Origin: Methanofollis aquaemaris
Lineage (GTDB): Archaea; Halobacteriota; Methanomicrobia; Methanomicrobiales; Methanofollaceae
Direction of reading: 5' to 3'
Assembly: GCF_017357525.1 (NCBI RefSeq)
Contig: NZ_CP036172.1
Coordinates: forward strand, 1,648,561 to 1,712,560
DNA: 64,000 nt
A program made the translations under genes and the position numbers. Positions 17,660 to 25,754 of the stretch are shown here, one piece after another; position 1 is the first letter of the stretch, and each line of letters opens with the position of its first letter. The notes beneath the pieces were generated by a model. It saw only the letters and a program-made list of their open reading frames with translations. It ran no database searches and was not told where the DNA came from.

Positions 17660-19852
17660 ATGAAGGTGATCGACCTCCCCATCCCAGAACCTCTCAAAAA
17701 ATCGTACACCGTGAGAGGTATCGAGGCCCTCTACCCCCCGCAGGATGAGGCCGTCAGGAGTGGTATATTCGAAGGGAAAAATCTCCTTTGCGCCATCCCC
17801 ACCGCCAGTGGGAAGACTATCGTCGCGGAGATGGCAATGCACCGGCAGGTGGCCGAGGGGGGCAAGTGTCTGTACATCGTCCCGCTCAGGGCGCTCGCCA
17901 CTGAGAAGTACGAAGACTTTTCAGGGAAAGGCCTCTCGGTCGGAGTGGCGACCGGAGACCTGGACCGGCGGGACGCCTACCTGGGCAGAAACGACATCGT
18001 CGTCGCGACCTCCGAAAAAGTCGACTCATTGCTCAGGAACAAGGCTCAATGGCTCGCTGAAATCACCCTGGTGGTCGTGGACGAGTGCCACCTCATCGGT
18101 TCAGAGGACCGAGGGGCGACCCTCGAGATGGTGATCGCCAAACTCAGACACAATAATCCTCAGATACAGGTGATCGCCCTCTCGGCGACGGTCGGAAATC
18201 CGGGAGCGCTTGCCGGTTGGCTGGACGCGGAACTGGTGACCAGTGAGTGGCGCCCCGTCGATCTGCGCGAAGGGGTCTACTGGCAGGGGCAGATCCACTT
18301 CGATAACCATACCCGCAAGATCCCAGCGGGCTCGAAGGACGATGATCTTAACCTCTGTCTGGACACTATTGCCGAGGGTGGGCAGTGCCTGGTCTTCGTA
18401 AACAGCAGACGAAACGCCGAGGCCTTTGCAAAAAGGGCCGCATCAAAATTGAAACTCTCCGAAACCACCCTTGAGTCGGCTGCAGACCGGATCGATCGGG
18501 GGGCATCGACTGAACTGGGCCGAACACTCGCAAGGTGCGTGAAAGGAGGGGCGGCCTTCCATCATGCAGGTCTTGCAGCGGCCGAGCGCCACGAAGTGGA
18601 GGACGGGTTCAGGAAGGGAGCGATCAAGGTCATCTCCTCGACCCCAACTCTGGCCGCAGGCCTGAACCTCCCTGCCAGACGGGTGATCGTGCGCGACTAC
18701 CTCAGGTTCAGCCAGGGGGGGATGGTCAGGATCCCGGTTGGCGAATACAAACAGATGGCCGGACGGGCCGGACGGCCGCACCTCGATCCATATGGGGAGG
18801 CGGTGCTCATCGCCAAACGGGAGAACGACCGTGAAGGTCTCTTCGAAACCTACATCGAAGCGCCGCCTGAAGAAGTCCACTCGCAGTGCAATGCCGAGAA
18901 CGCCCTCCGCTCCCATATCCTCTCATTGATCACCACCGGATTTGCAAGGAGCCGGACCGACGTGCTCGCCTTTATGGAGACAACCTTCTATGCCTACGAG
19001 CACCAGGGTCGCCGTTCCACCATCCAGGAGACCGTCGAACGGGTCGTCGACGACCTGGTCGCGGCCGAGATGATCGACGAACTCGATGGATGGCTCGAAG
19101 GGACCAAGTACGGGAATCTCGTCTCCAGACTATACATCGACCCGAGAACCGCCGAGGCGATCGTCGATGGACTCAGACAGCGGCCCCCATACGCCGATGT
19201 CGGGGTGCTCGAACTCCTCTGCGAGACCCCGGACATGCTCACCCTCTTCCTGCGCAAGGACGACTACGAGTTTGTTGACCGCTTCCTCGCGGAGCGCCGC
19301 GACGAACTCTGGACCGGCGTGCCGTACGGCTACGATGACCTCGAAGGTTTCTTCCAGAGTGTCAAGACCACCATGCTCCTCCTTAACTGGGCTGAGGAGG
19401 TGACCGACGAGATGATCTGCGAACGCTTCAATGTGGGACCAGGCGACATCCACAACAAGGTCGAGACGGCGGTCTGGCTCATCCATGCGACCTCGCGCCT
19501 CGCCCACCTCTTCTCGCCAGAACTCGAAGAACCGATCGCCGAACTGGAGATCAGGGTAAAACACGGGATCAAACGCGAACTCCTCCCGCTGATCAAACTG
19601 CGCGGGATCGGGCGGGTGCGGGCGAGAAGGCTCTTCAACGCGGGGCTTACCACTCCCGAAGACCTCAAGGCCGCCGGCGTCAGGAAACTCAGCCCTGTCC
19701 TCGGCGAGAAGATCGCGGCCAGGGTCGTCGCTCAGGCGGGCGGCAAGGTGGAAGAAATTCCCGACGCGGAGACAGTCGATGAACCTATCCCTGAAACTCC
19801 AGTCGAACACCAGACTTCTTTGAGTGCATTCGGAGGAACCGAGAATGAATAA
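17660..19852 (+). CDS. hel308: Hel308-type ATP-dependent DNA helicase
   Basis: 730 residues from the ATG at 17660; the frame is open further upstream but overlaps the previous gene. Superfamily 2 motifs in order: Q-motif region LYPPQDEAV, Walker A AIPTASGKT (about 49-57), DECH box VVVDECHLIG (about 137-146), motif III LSATVGNP, motif IV-like CLVFVNSRR, and motif VI QMAGRAGRP (about 364-372). The C-terminus holds the winged-helix/ratchet domains and a helix-hairpin-helix region (LRGIGRVRARRLFNAG). Hel308 unwinds lagging-strand DNA at stalled forks. The 3' end overlaps cgi121 by 8 bases. An ORB-like site sits in its leader. Confidence 0.93.
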   Translation: MKVIDLPIPEPLKKSYTVRGIEALYPPQDEAVRSGIFEGKNLLCAIPTASGKTIVAEMAMHRQVAEGGKCLYIVPLRALATEKYEDFSGKGLSVGVATGDLDRRDAYLGRNDIVVATSEKVDSLLRNKAQWLAEITLVVVDECHLIGSEDRGATLEMVIAKLRHNNPQIQVIALSATVGNPGALAGWLDAELVTSEWRPVDLREGVYWQGQIHFDNHTRKIPAGSKDDDLNLCLDTIAEGGQCLVFVNSRRNAEAFAKRAASKLKLSETTLESAADRIDRGASTELGRTLARCVKGGAAFHHAGLAAAERHEVEDGFRKGAIKVISSTPTLAAGLNLPARRVIVRDYLRFSQGGMVRIPVGEYKQMAGRAGRPHLDPYGEAVLIAKRENDREGLFETYIEAPPEEVHSQCNAENALRSHILSLITTGFARSRTDVLAFMETTFYAYEHQGRRSTIQETVERVVDDLVAAEMIDELDGWLEGTKYGNLVSRLYIDPRTAEAIVDGLRQRPPYADVGVLELLCETPDMLTLFLRKDDYEFVDRFLAERRDELWTGVPYGYDDLEGFFQSVKTTMLLLNWAEEVTDEMICERFNVGPGDIHNKVETAVWLIHATSRLAHLFSPELEEPIAELEIRVKHGIKRELLPLIKLRGIGRVRARRLFNAGLTTPEDLKAAGVRKLSPVLGEKIAARVVAQAGGKVEEIPDAETVDEPIPETPVEHQTSLSAFGGTENE

Positions 19853-20351
19853 GTGCGAGGTGAGGGAGGCGATCATCGAGGTGGACTCGCTGCCGGCCTT
19901 CCTGAAGGCGATGGCCAGGATCGCAGAGGCGCACCAGACCCATATCATCTGCTTTGACGCAGATGAGATGGCCGGACGCGGTCATGCCGAGAAGGCGGTC
20001 GACCATGCGGTGCGCTCATGGCGAGAAGAGCGGGCGATCTCCAGGTCTCTGGAGATGGAGGCCCTGCTCTATGCCGCAGGTACCCGACAGTGCCGGATCG
20101 GAACAGAAATCGGGCTTCACGAGGGTACGAACCGTTCCTATGTCTGCCTCTGCCCCCCCTCCCCGGCGGCCGCCGAGGCTCTTGCCGGTCTGGTCGACTG
20201 GACCGATGAGGACTGGGAGGAGATCGACCCCGCCAGGCAACAACGGTTGATGGACCGCTTCGGGATCACGGAGGAGGAACTCGAGGCCGCAGGCGGGCGG
20301 ATCAGACCCCTCGTCTATGAACGGGTGGCCCTTCTTGAGATAAACCGGTAG
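19845..20351 (+). CDS. cgi121: KEOPS complex subunit Cgi121
   Basis: 168 residues. The start ATG at 19845 lies inside the end of hel308 and follows a good ribosome binding site (GGAGGA at 19831-19836). The Cgi121/TPRKB pattern is visible: HTHIICFDADEMAGRGHAEKAVDHAVRSW, RSLEMEALLYAAGTRQCRIGTEIGLHEGTNRSYVCLCP, and a C-terminal DRFGITEEELEAAGG. KEOPS makes the universal t6A modification of tRNA; Cgi121 contacts Bud32 and the tRNA. The pairing with hel308 is a recurring arrangement in methanogens as far as I recall. Confidence 0.88.
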   Translation: MNKCEVREAIIEVDSLPAFLKAMARIAEAHQTHIICFDADEMAGRGHAEKAVDHAVRSWREERAISRSLEMEALLYAAGTRQCRIGTEIGLHEGTNRSYVCLCPPSPAAAEALAGLVDWTDEDWEEIDPARQQRLMDRFGITEEELEAAGGRIRPLVYERVALLEINR

Positions 20352-20356
20352 GCCGA

Positions 20357-20416
20357 CCTTCCCGGTCCTATTCTCATCTTTGGGATCCGGGCAGGGCCCC
20401 TGGCACGAGATGATCC
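20357..20416 (-). repeat. R1 dispersed repeat, degenerate copy
   Basis: CTTCCCGGTCCTATTCTCAT, then GGGATCCGGGCAGGGCCCCT and GGCACGAGATGA, follow the same order as the reverse complement of the full R1 element with several changes and a shortened G-stretch. It is the weakest member of the family. The remaining bases up to the moaB stop (20417-20588) hold nothing I can name. Confidence 0.45.
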
Positions 20417-20588
20417 CCCGGAACCTTCACAGTGAAAATTGACGGGAGTGGCACCACGCTCTTCACGATCTCTTTTTGACAACCGTACGACGGTACAGCC
20501 TCCGGCGCGAGGATCTGAGATGACGTGGGATCATAGTGTTACAAAAAAGTATGAGAGTCTCAACAGAACTGTAGAACTGTAGAGCGAT

Positions 20589-21077
20589 CTATCCACGCGC
20601 GTGTGAGATGATATGGAGCAGTTCGGGAACGATGATCTGTCCGGTGGCGAGGGTGACCGCACCGGTCGATCCGGGAAGGCAGAAGATCGCCTTCCCCCCG
20701 GCGACTCCGGCGGCGGCGCGCGAGAGAAGGGCCGAGGTTCCAATTTCTTCATATGAGAGCATCCTGAAGAGTTCTCCGAACCCTTCGATCTTCTTCTCAA
20801 AGAAGGGTTCCACCGCCTCGATGGTGCAGTCGTCAGGGGTCAACCCTGTACCTCCATTGTAAACAACAGCGTCGGCCACCGAGAGTGATTCGAAGAGTGA
20901 GGCCCTGATCGCCGAGGTGTCGTCTTTTACGATCATAGTGTGGATGACATGGTACCCTGCAGCCTCAAGGAGACCGCAGATCGCCTTTCCACTCGTATCG
21001 GTCTCCTCAGTCCGCGTCGAAGAGACAGTTACCACCGCGACGGTCACCTCGATGTCTTTGACATGTTCCGGTTTCAT
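20589..21077 (-). CDS. moaB: Molybdopterin adenylyltransferase-like protein, MoaB family
   Basis: 162 residues. The MoCF_biosynth fold signature is YNGGTGLTPDDCTIEAVEPFFEKKIEGFGELFR (about 93-125), which includes the GGTG substrate loop and the acidic residue; GGKAIFCLPGSTGAV forms the later loop. It activates molybdopterin by adenylylation before metal insertion, in methanogens for tungsten or molybdenum formylmethanofuran and formate dehydrogenases. It is single, transcribed away from the origin region, with an ORB-like site 61 bases upstream of its start. Confidence 0.93.
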   Translation of the reverse strand: MKPEHVKDIEVTVAVVTVSSTRTEETDTSGKAICGLLEAAGYHVIHTMIVKDDTSAIRASLFESLSVADAVVYNGGTGLTPDDCTIEAVEPFFEKKIEGFGELFRMLSYEEIGTSALLSRAAAGVAGGKAIFCLPGSTGAVTLATGQIIVPELLHIISHARG

Positions 21078-21137
21078 GGACAGTCCTCATTGAGTGATTG
21101 AACCTTTCCCCCAGATACCTCTTGTGGGAGGAGCGGC

Positions 21138-21168
21138 GAACCCCCACCCCTTCATTTCCACTGGAACA
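21138..21168 (-). promoter_or_regulatory. Origin recognition box (ORB), minus orientation
   Basis: Read on the minus strand this is TTCCAGTGGAAATGAAGGGG followed by TGGGGGTTC. It matches the ORB core and extends into the G-rich tail (GGGGTGGGGGT) also found in the copy at 22014-22040, pointing the other way. Orc1/Cdc6 contacts both the core and the G-string in studied archaea. Confidence 0.78.
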
Positions 21169-21488
21169 AGTGAAAGGAAGAGAGAAGAGAAAAGGAGAGA
21201 TAATGCACTCCTCTGCCTCCGGATCCCCTCCCGTACCCTCTGATGTTTTTACCGAATATCCCCGCACTTAAACAGATAAAACCTGCTTTACTCCCTTAAA
21301 TCCAGAATGGAGATCACCTGAGATCATCCTCATGATCTCTCCTGTACCCTCATTTTGTGCTCTCCGGATCAGTGCGATCGAGGAGGAAAAGGAGGGATCA
21401 AAAGAGGAGGAGGAGAGGATCAAAGGAGGATCAGACAGGATCAAAGAGAGATCAAAACCTGATCTGAGATTCTGGATCCAGGATCCGC

Positions 21489-21755
21489 GATCCCCTGATC
21501 AGAAATTCAGGATCAGAGATCCGCGATCCAGGAAGGGGTGATCTCGATCATGTCTGATCCGAGATCTCCGATCCCCTGATCAGGAATTCAGGATCAGAGA
21601 TCCACGATCCAGAGAGGGGATGATCTCGATCACGTCTGATCCGAGATCTCTGATCCCCTGATCAGGAATTCAGGATCAGAGATCCGCGATCCAGAGGGGA
21701 GATGATCTCGATCACGTCTGATCTGAGATCTCCGATCCCCTGATCAGGGATCTCC
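21489..21755 (+). repeat. About 82-bp tandem direct repeats, GATC-dense
   Basis: The string GATCCCCTGATCAG recurs at 21489, 21570, 21652 and 21734, giving periods of 81, 82 and 82 bases. Each unit also contains AATTCAGGATCAGAGATCC and GATGATCTCGATCACGTCTG in nearly the same form. Beyond 21755 the pattern continues in scrambled form. Hand counting gives about 55 GATC sites in 21367-21934, one per 10 bases, far above chance. Confidence 0.9.
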
Positions 21756-21984
21756 AATCCTTATGATCAGGAATTCAGGATCAGAGGAGAGCTGATCCAG
21801 ACTGGACTGGATCTGAAATCTCTGATCATCAGGATCATCGATGAGGGATCCGCGATCAGATCTCGCGCCGATCACGGATCATAGATCAAGTCTCGGTCAG
21901 ATCGACGTGATCTCTGATCTCTGATCAGATCGGATATATAGTACAAGTCGCGAACCATACAACAAGCTGTTTTTCACTGTTTAA

Positions 21985-22010
21985 AAAGAAAACAGGATCC
22001 TGTTTTCTTT
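21985..22010. repeat. 26-bp perfect palindrome near the origin
   Basis: The half-site AAAGAAAACAGGA is followed directly by its exact reverse complement, with GATC at the centre. It lies 3 bases before the ORB at 22014 and could be a cruciform or a dimeric protein site. Confidence 0.85.
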
Positions 22011-22013
22011 ACG

Positions 22014-22040
22014 ACTCCACTCGAAACAAAGGGGTGGGGG
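22014..22040 (+). promoter_or_regulatory. Origin recognition box (ORB), plus orientation, extended
   Basis: ACTCCACTCGAAACAAAGGG continuing GTGGGGGTG matches the ORB core and the G-rich tail. It pairs in opposite orientation with the copy at 21138-21168 across the GATC-dense repeats. Confidence 0.8.
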
Positions 22041-22094
22041 TGAACGCTCACGATCACGGCATATCTGGCTTGTTTTCTGAAAGAAAGGATCTGA

Positions 22095-22130
22095 TTTATA
22101 TAGTATCTCCAATGGAAACAAAGGGGTTAT
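22095..22130 (+). promoter_or_regulatory. cdc6 TATA box with overlapping downstream ORB
   Basis: ATTTATATAG at 22095-22104 is a TATA-like box. Starting 4 bases later, CTCCAATGGAAACAAAGGGG TT (22108-22129) is a near-perfect ORB, covering the position where transcription would start (about 25 bases after the TATA box). Binding of Cdc6 here would be expected to repress its own gene. Confidence 0.72.
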
Positions 22131-22184
22131 ATCTCCTCGCTCCCATGGATCAGTATTCGCTCTATTACACCTGCAGCTGATACT

Positions 22185-23468
22185 ATGTCTGAAAACGATG
22201 ATCAACCCCTTGGTCTTTTCCAGAAATTCCTTAGTAACAACCGTATCTTCAAGAACCGGGAGGTGCTCAGGCACTCGTACCGACCGCAGATCCTCCCTCA
22301 TCGGCGACCCCAGATCGATGCCATCGCTTCTATTCTTGCACCCGCTATCAAGGATGAGACTCCTTCGAACATTCTCATCTATGGGAAGACGGGGACCGGC
22401 AAAACTGCGTGCGTCCGGTATGTCGGGAGTGAACTAGAGAAGGTGGGCGCCGGGGTGGGGACCGGGTGTCGCGTGGTTCATCTCAACTGTGAGGTGATCG
22501 ACACCCAGTACCGGGTGCTCGCTCAGATTGCCAAGAGCCTTGAGGACCTGGATGCCACCCCGAGTGATCGCGCGCGCGCTCACATTCCGATGACCGGGTG
22601 GCCGACCGACCAGGTGTACACCGAACTCAAGAACCAGCTTGAAGCAACTGGTGGAGTGCTTGTCATTGTCCTCGACGAGATCGATAAACTTGTCAAGAAA
22701 AGTGGGGACGAGACCCTCTACAACCTCACCAGGATCAACGCAGACCTTCAGGGTGCGAAGGTCTCGATAATCGGGATCTCCAATGACCTCAGGTTCACCG
22801 ACTTCCTCGACCCCCGTGTCCTCTCCTCCCTTTCCGAGGAAGAGATCGTTTTCCCCCCATATAATGCCCCGCAACTCTGTGATATCCTTGCACAACGCGC
22901 CGAGATGGCCTTCGTTGAAGGAAGCCTCGAAGAGGGTGTGATCCCGCTCTGCGCAGCCTTCGCCGCGCAGGAACACGGCGACGCGCGGCGCGCCCTTGAC
23001 CTCCTCCGGGTCTCAGGCGAACTCGCGGACCGCGAGAACGCCGAACAGGCAAAGGAGAAGCATGTGCGCATGGCCCTCGATAAGATCGAGACCGACTCGA
23101 TGATCGAGTGTATCTCGACCCTTCCCACCCAGAGCAAGGTCGTGTTGTATTCGATGCTTCTCCTCGAGGAGATGGACAAGAAGATCTTCACTTCCGGTGA
23201 GGTGACCAGGGTCTATCGGGAGGTCTCGCGCATTGTGAACATCGACCCCCTCACCCACCGGCGGATCACCGACCTCATCTCTGAATTAAACATGCTCGGG
23301 GTGATCAACACCCGCGTCGTTTCGAAAGGACGATATGGGAGGACAAAAGAGATGTGGTTTGACAGCAACACGAAGAAAATACAGGAAGTCCTCGCGAAGG
23401 ATCCGAGGCTTTCTGAGGAACGTCTCGCCCAGGTTGACCTCAACCGCCTGAAGGCATCGTTTCGGTGA
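22185..23468 (+). CDS. cdc6: Orc1/Cdc6 replication initiator
   Basis: 427 residues, usual for archaeal Orc1/Cdc6. AAA+ motifs: Walker A IYGKTGTGKTA (about 66-76), Walker B VLVIVLDEIDKL (about 158-169), sensor 1 IIGISNDLRF (about 191-200), sensor 2 GDARRALDLLR (about 265-275). The C-terminal winged helix follows (about 300-410) with the wing region SKGRYGRTKEM. It binds ORBs, loads the MCM helicase and starts replication. The clustering of ORBs just upstream supports an Orc1-1-type role. The Lrp gene follows within 6 bases of the stop. Confidence 0.96.
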   Translation: MSENDDQPLGLFQKFLSNNRIFKNREVLRHSYRPQILPHRRPQIDAIASILAPAIKDETPSNILIYGKTGTGKTACVRYVGSELEKVGAGVGTGCRVVHLNCEVIDTQYRVLAQIAKSLEDLDATPSDRARAHIPMTGWPTDQVYTELKNQLEATGGVLVIVLDEIDKLVKKSGDETLYNLTRINADLQGAKVSIIGISNDLRFTDFLDPRVLSSLSEEEIVFPPYNAPQLCDILAQRAEMAFVEGSLEEGVIPLCAAFAAQEHGDARRALDLLRVSGELADRENAEQAKEKHVRMALDKIETDSMIECISTLPTQSKVVLYSMLLLEEMDKKIFTSGEVTRVYREVSRIVNIDPLTHRRITDLISELNMLGVINTRVVSKGRYGRTKEMWFDSNTKKIQEVLAKDPRLSEERLAQVDLNRLKASFR

Positions 23469-23473
23469 TTGCA

Positions 23474-23965
23474 ATGGATGACAAAGATCGTTTGGTCCTC
23501 CATATCCTGGAGGAAAACAGCCGCGTTCCGATTGAGGAACTGGCGACCATGGTAGAGCTCCCTGTACACGAGGCCGAGGACCGGATCAGGGCGTTGGAGG
23601 CAGCAGGGGCCATCAGGAAATACTCTGCAGTCATCGACTGGGAAAAGGCCGGGGACAGTGAGGTCACCTCGATCATCGCCCTGAAGGTCTCACCAGAGCG
23701 CGACTTTGGTTATGACAAGATCGCCGAGCGGATCGCGCGCTTCAGAGAAGTGAAGACCCTCCGTCTGGTCTCGGGGCGGTATGACTTCATCATCGTCGTC
23801 ACCGGACGGACGATGCAGGAAGTCGCCCGTTTTGTCTCCGAACACATCGCCCCCATGGAGCGGATCAACGAGACATCGACCCAGTTCGTAATGAAGACCT
23901 ACAAAGAGAACGGGACGCCATATGACGAGCGGATCGCGGGAGAACGCCTCCCTTACTCGTTCTGA
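23474..23965 (+). CDS. Lrp/AsnC-family transcriptional regulator
   Basis: 163 residues from the ATG at 23474, chosen because GGTGAT at 23462-23468 fits a ribosome binding site; a GTG overlapping the cdc6 stop is an alternative. An N-terminal helix-turn-helix (about 3-50: MDDKDRLVLHILEENSRVP...AEDRIRALEAAGAIRKYSAVI) is followed by the RAM/AsnC ligand domain (about 65-145). It has the two-domain plan of Lrp regulators that form octamers and bind amino acids. The next gene is an aminotransferase 8 bases away, so it probably regulates or responds to amino-acid metabolism, an arrangement common in methanogens. Confidence 0.92.
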   Translation: MDDKDRLVLHILEENSRVPIEELATMVELPVHEAEDRIRALEAAGAIRKYSAVIDWEKAGDSEVTSIIALKVSPERDFGYDKIAERIARFREVKTLRLVSGRYDFIIVVTGRTMQEVARFVSEHIAPMERINETSTQFVMKTYKENGTPYDERIAGERLPYSF

Positions 23966-23973
23966 GGTGCCGT

Positions 23974-25137
23974 ATGCGGGACTTTGTATCTAAGCGGGCG
24001 AGAGAGATTCCACCTTCAGGGATCAGGAAATTTTTTGACCTCTGTATCGGGATGGACGACGTAATCTCCCTCGGTGTCGGTGAACCGGATTATTCCACCC
24101 CCTGGAACATCAGTGAGGCGGGGATCTACTCGATAGAGCAGGGCGTCACCTCGTACACCTCGAACAAGGGGCTTCCGGCCCTGCGCGAGACGCTTGCAGC
24201 CGACCTTGCGCGTCGGTACAGGACAGACTACTCATCTGAGGACGAGATCATCATTACAACCGGGGTGTCAGAAGCGGTCGACATCGCGATCAGGGCGGTC
24301 ACCGATCCCGGGGACGAGGTGCTCGTCATGGACCCGAGTTATGTCAGTTATGCCCCGTGCGTCACTCTTACGGGCGGTCGACCGGTTCCTCTCCCCTGTC
24401 TGGAGAAGGACCGGTTCAAGATCACCCCCGAGGCATTGATGGAACGGGTCACTCCGAAGACCAAGGCGCTCCTGCTCAACTACCCCAACAATCCGACTGG
24501 CGGGGTGATGAATGCAAGCGACTATCGGGGGATCGCCGACATCCTTGTGGACCACGACATTCTCCTCATCTCTGATGAGGTCTACTCGGAACTGACCTAT
24601 GAGGGGACTCACTGCTCGCCGGCTTCCATTGAAGAACTCCGCGAGCGGACGATCACTCTTAACGGTTTTTCCAAGGCATATGCGATGACCGGATGGAGGA
24701 TCGGGTATCTGTGCGCCCCGAAAGAGATCTGTGACGCTGCCCTGAAGATCCACCAGTATGTCATGCTCTGTGCCCCGGTGATGGGCCAATTTGCTGCTCT
24801 CGCAGCCCTGAGGCAGGCCGAGGAAGATAAAAATGAGATGGTGCGTGAGTATCGCCTCCGCCGTAACCTCTTTGTCGAAGGGTTGAACAAGATCGGGTTG
24901 CAGTGCCACATGCCGCTGGGCGCCTTCTATGCCTTCCCCTCGGTGAAGGCGACCGGACTCTCGGATGAGGAATTTGCCGAGCAACTCCTGAAGGAGGAGA
25001 AGGTCGCGGTCGTGCCTGGCAGCGCCTTCGGCCCGGCCGGCGAGGGGCATATCAGATGTTCGTACGCCACGAGTCGTGAGGATCTCTCAGTTGCAGTCGA
25101 GCGGATGGGTGAGTTTGTGTCTCACCTCCGCGGCTGA
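23974..25137 (+). CDS. Pyridoxal-phosphate aminotransferase, class I/II (aspartate/aromatic type)
   Basis: 387 residues. Fold type I motifs: GVGEPDYSTPW (substrate loop), NYPNNPTGGVM (about 169-179), ISDEVYSELTYEG with the PLP-ring Asp and Tyr, and the catalytic lysine in NGFSKAYAMTGWRIGYL (about 230-246). The terminal region contains the substrate-carboxylate Arg in GHIRCSYATS. Members use aspartate, aromatic amino acids or alanine; the exact substrate is not clear. A good ribosome site (GAGGTG) precedes the ATG. It follows an Lrp-type regulator closely. Confidence 0.92.
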   Translation: MRDFVSKRAREIPPSGIRKFFDLCIGMDDVISLGVGEPDYSTPWNISEAGIYSIEQGVTSYTSNKGLPALRETLAADLARRYRTDYSSEDEIIITTGVSEAVDIAIRAVTDPGDEVLVMDPSYVSYAPCVTLTGGRPVPLPCLEKDRFKITPEALMERVTPKTKALLLNYPNNPTGGVMNASDYRGIADILVDHDILLISDEVYSELTYEGTHCSPASIEELRERTITLNGFSKAYAMTGWRIGYLCAPKEICDAALKIHQYVMLCAPVMGQFAALAALRQAEEDKNEMVREYRLRRNLFVEGLNKIGLQCHMPLGAFYAFPSVKATGLSDEEFAEQLLKEEKVAVVPGSAFGPAGEGHIRCSYATSREDLSVAVERMGEFVSHLRG

Positions 25138-25218
25138 GATCCGCGCGATCCCTTTTTTGTTTGTTCATTTGATCGCGATCTTTTGTGTATGACCTTTGTC
25201 TGACAATTCTGGCCTGCT

Positions 25219-25243
25219 GAACCCCTTTGTTTCCACTGGAGAT
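25219..25243 (-). promoter_or_regulatory. ORB-like element, minus orientation
   Basis: On the minus strand the sequence is CTCCAGTGGAAACAAAGGGG followed by TTC, the best match to the ORB consensus in the window. It is intergenic, 81 bases after the aminotransferase stop and 3 kb from the main cluster, pointing toward it. A T-run (25153-25158) just before it could end the aminotransferase transcript. Confidence 0.75.
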
Positions 25244-25423
25244 ATTGATATTTTTTGTTCCGTATTATCTTTGTCATATTTTATGGAGGATGGTCTCCGA
25301 CGATTTTTTCCAGACGTCCACACCCTTCTGAGGATGAAGGAATGAACTGCGATCTCGGAGAAAGTTCTCGCCGCGTCGGTTCCCTGGTAATGATATATAT
25401 CGGTAGAAGTCGCATGCCCTGCT

Positions 25424-25744
25424 ATGCAGAAAAGACAGATCAACGCCGTCATTGATCTTGCACTGCTTATAACTTTCTTGATCGTGGGTTTGACATCGGT
25501 AGTCCTCTTTTTCTTTCTTCCTTCGGGTGGAGGAGGTCTTGAGTGGGTTCATGCCGGAACCGGCGCCACCAACCTCAGGGTATTTCTGGGGGTGACGAGA
25601 GGGGAGTGGGTGGTTCTCCACAATATCACGGGTCTGGTTTTCATGGTGCTGATGGTCGTCCATATCCTCCTGCACATCCCCTTCTACCGTACCATCAGGC
25701 GGTGTCTCTCAGGTTCGGGAGACAAGAAGTGCGATCAGGAGTGA
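25424..25744 (+). CDS. Two-helix membrane protein, DUF4405-like
   Basis: 106 residues. Two or three hydrophobic segments (about 8-30, 60-80) with histidines at helix ends (WVVLHNITGLVFMVLMVVHILLHIPFY), a pattern seen in DUF4405 proteins, which resemble cytochrome b561 halves and may bind haem. The tail is positively charged (RTIRRC). The neighbours give no hint of a partner. Function unknown. A perfect inverted repeat lies 10 bases after its stop. Confidence 0.72.
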   Translation: MQKRQINAVIDLALLITFLIVGLTSVVLFFFLPSGGGGLEWVHAGTGATNLRVFLGVTRGEWVVLHNITGLVFMVLMVVHILLHIPFYRTIRRCLSGSGDKKCDQE

Positions 25745-25754
25745 GGGGTAGGGG

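Larger units (their letters stand above)
21078..22184. other. Candidate origin of DNA replication upstream of cdc6
   Basis: This 1.1-kb region without genes lies directly upstream of orc1/cdc6, the usual place of euryarchaeal origins. From left to right: an ORB on the minus strand (21138-21168), an A/G-rich stretch (21370-21450), about 82-bp direct repeats packed with GATC (21489-21755, more degenerate to about 21934), an AT-richer segment (21930-22010) ending in a 26-bp perfect palindrome, an ORB on the plus strand (22014-22040), another AT-rich segment and a third ORB (22108-22129). Inverted ORBs around repeats and AT-rich DNA are the classic archaeal origin plan. Confidence 0.82.

Noticed and set aside
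21489-21934. A CRISPR array in the repeat-rich origin region
   Set aside because: The units are contiguous 82-bp direct repeats with internal short repeats; there are no unique spacers and no cas genes.
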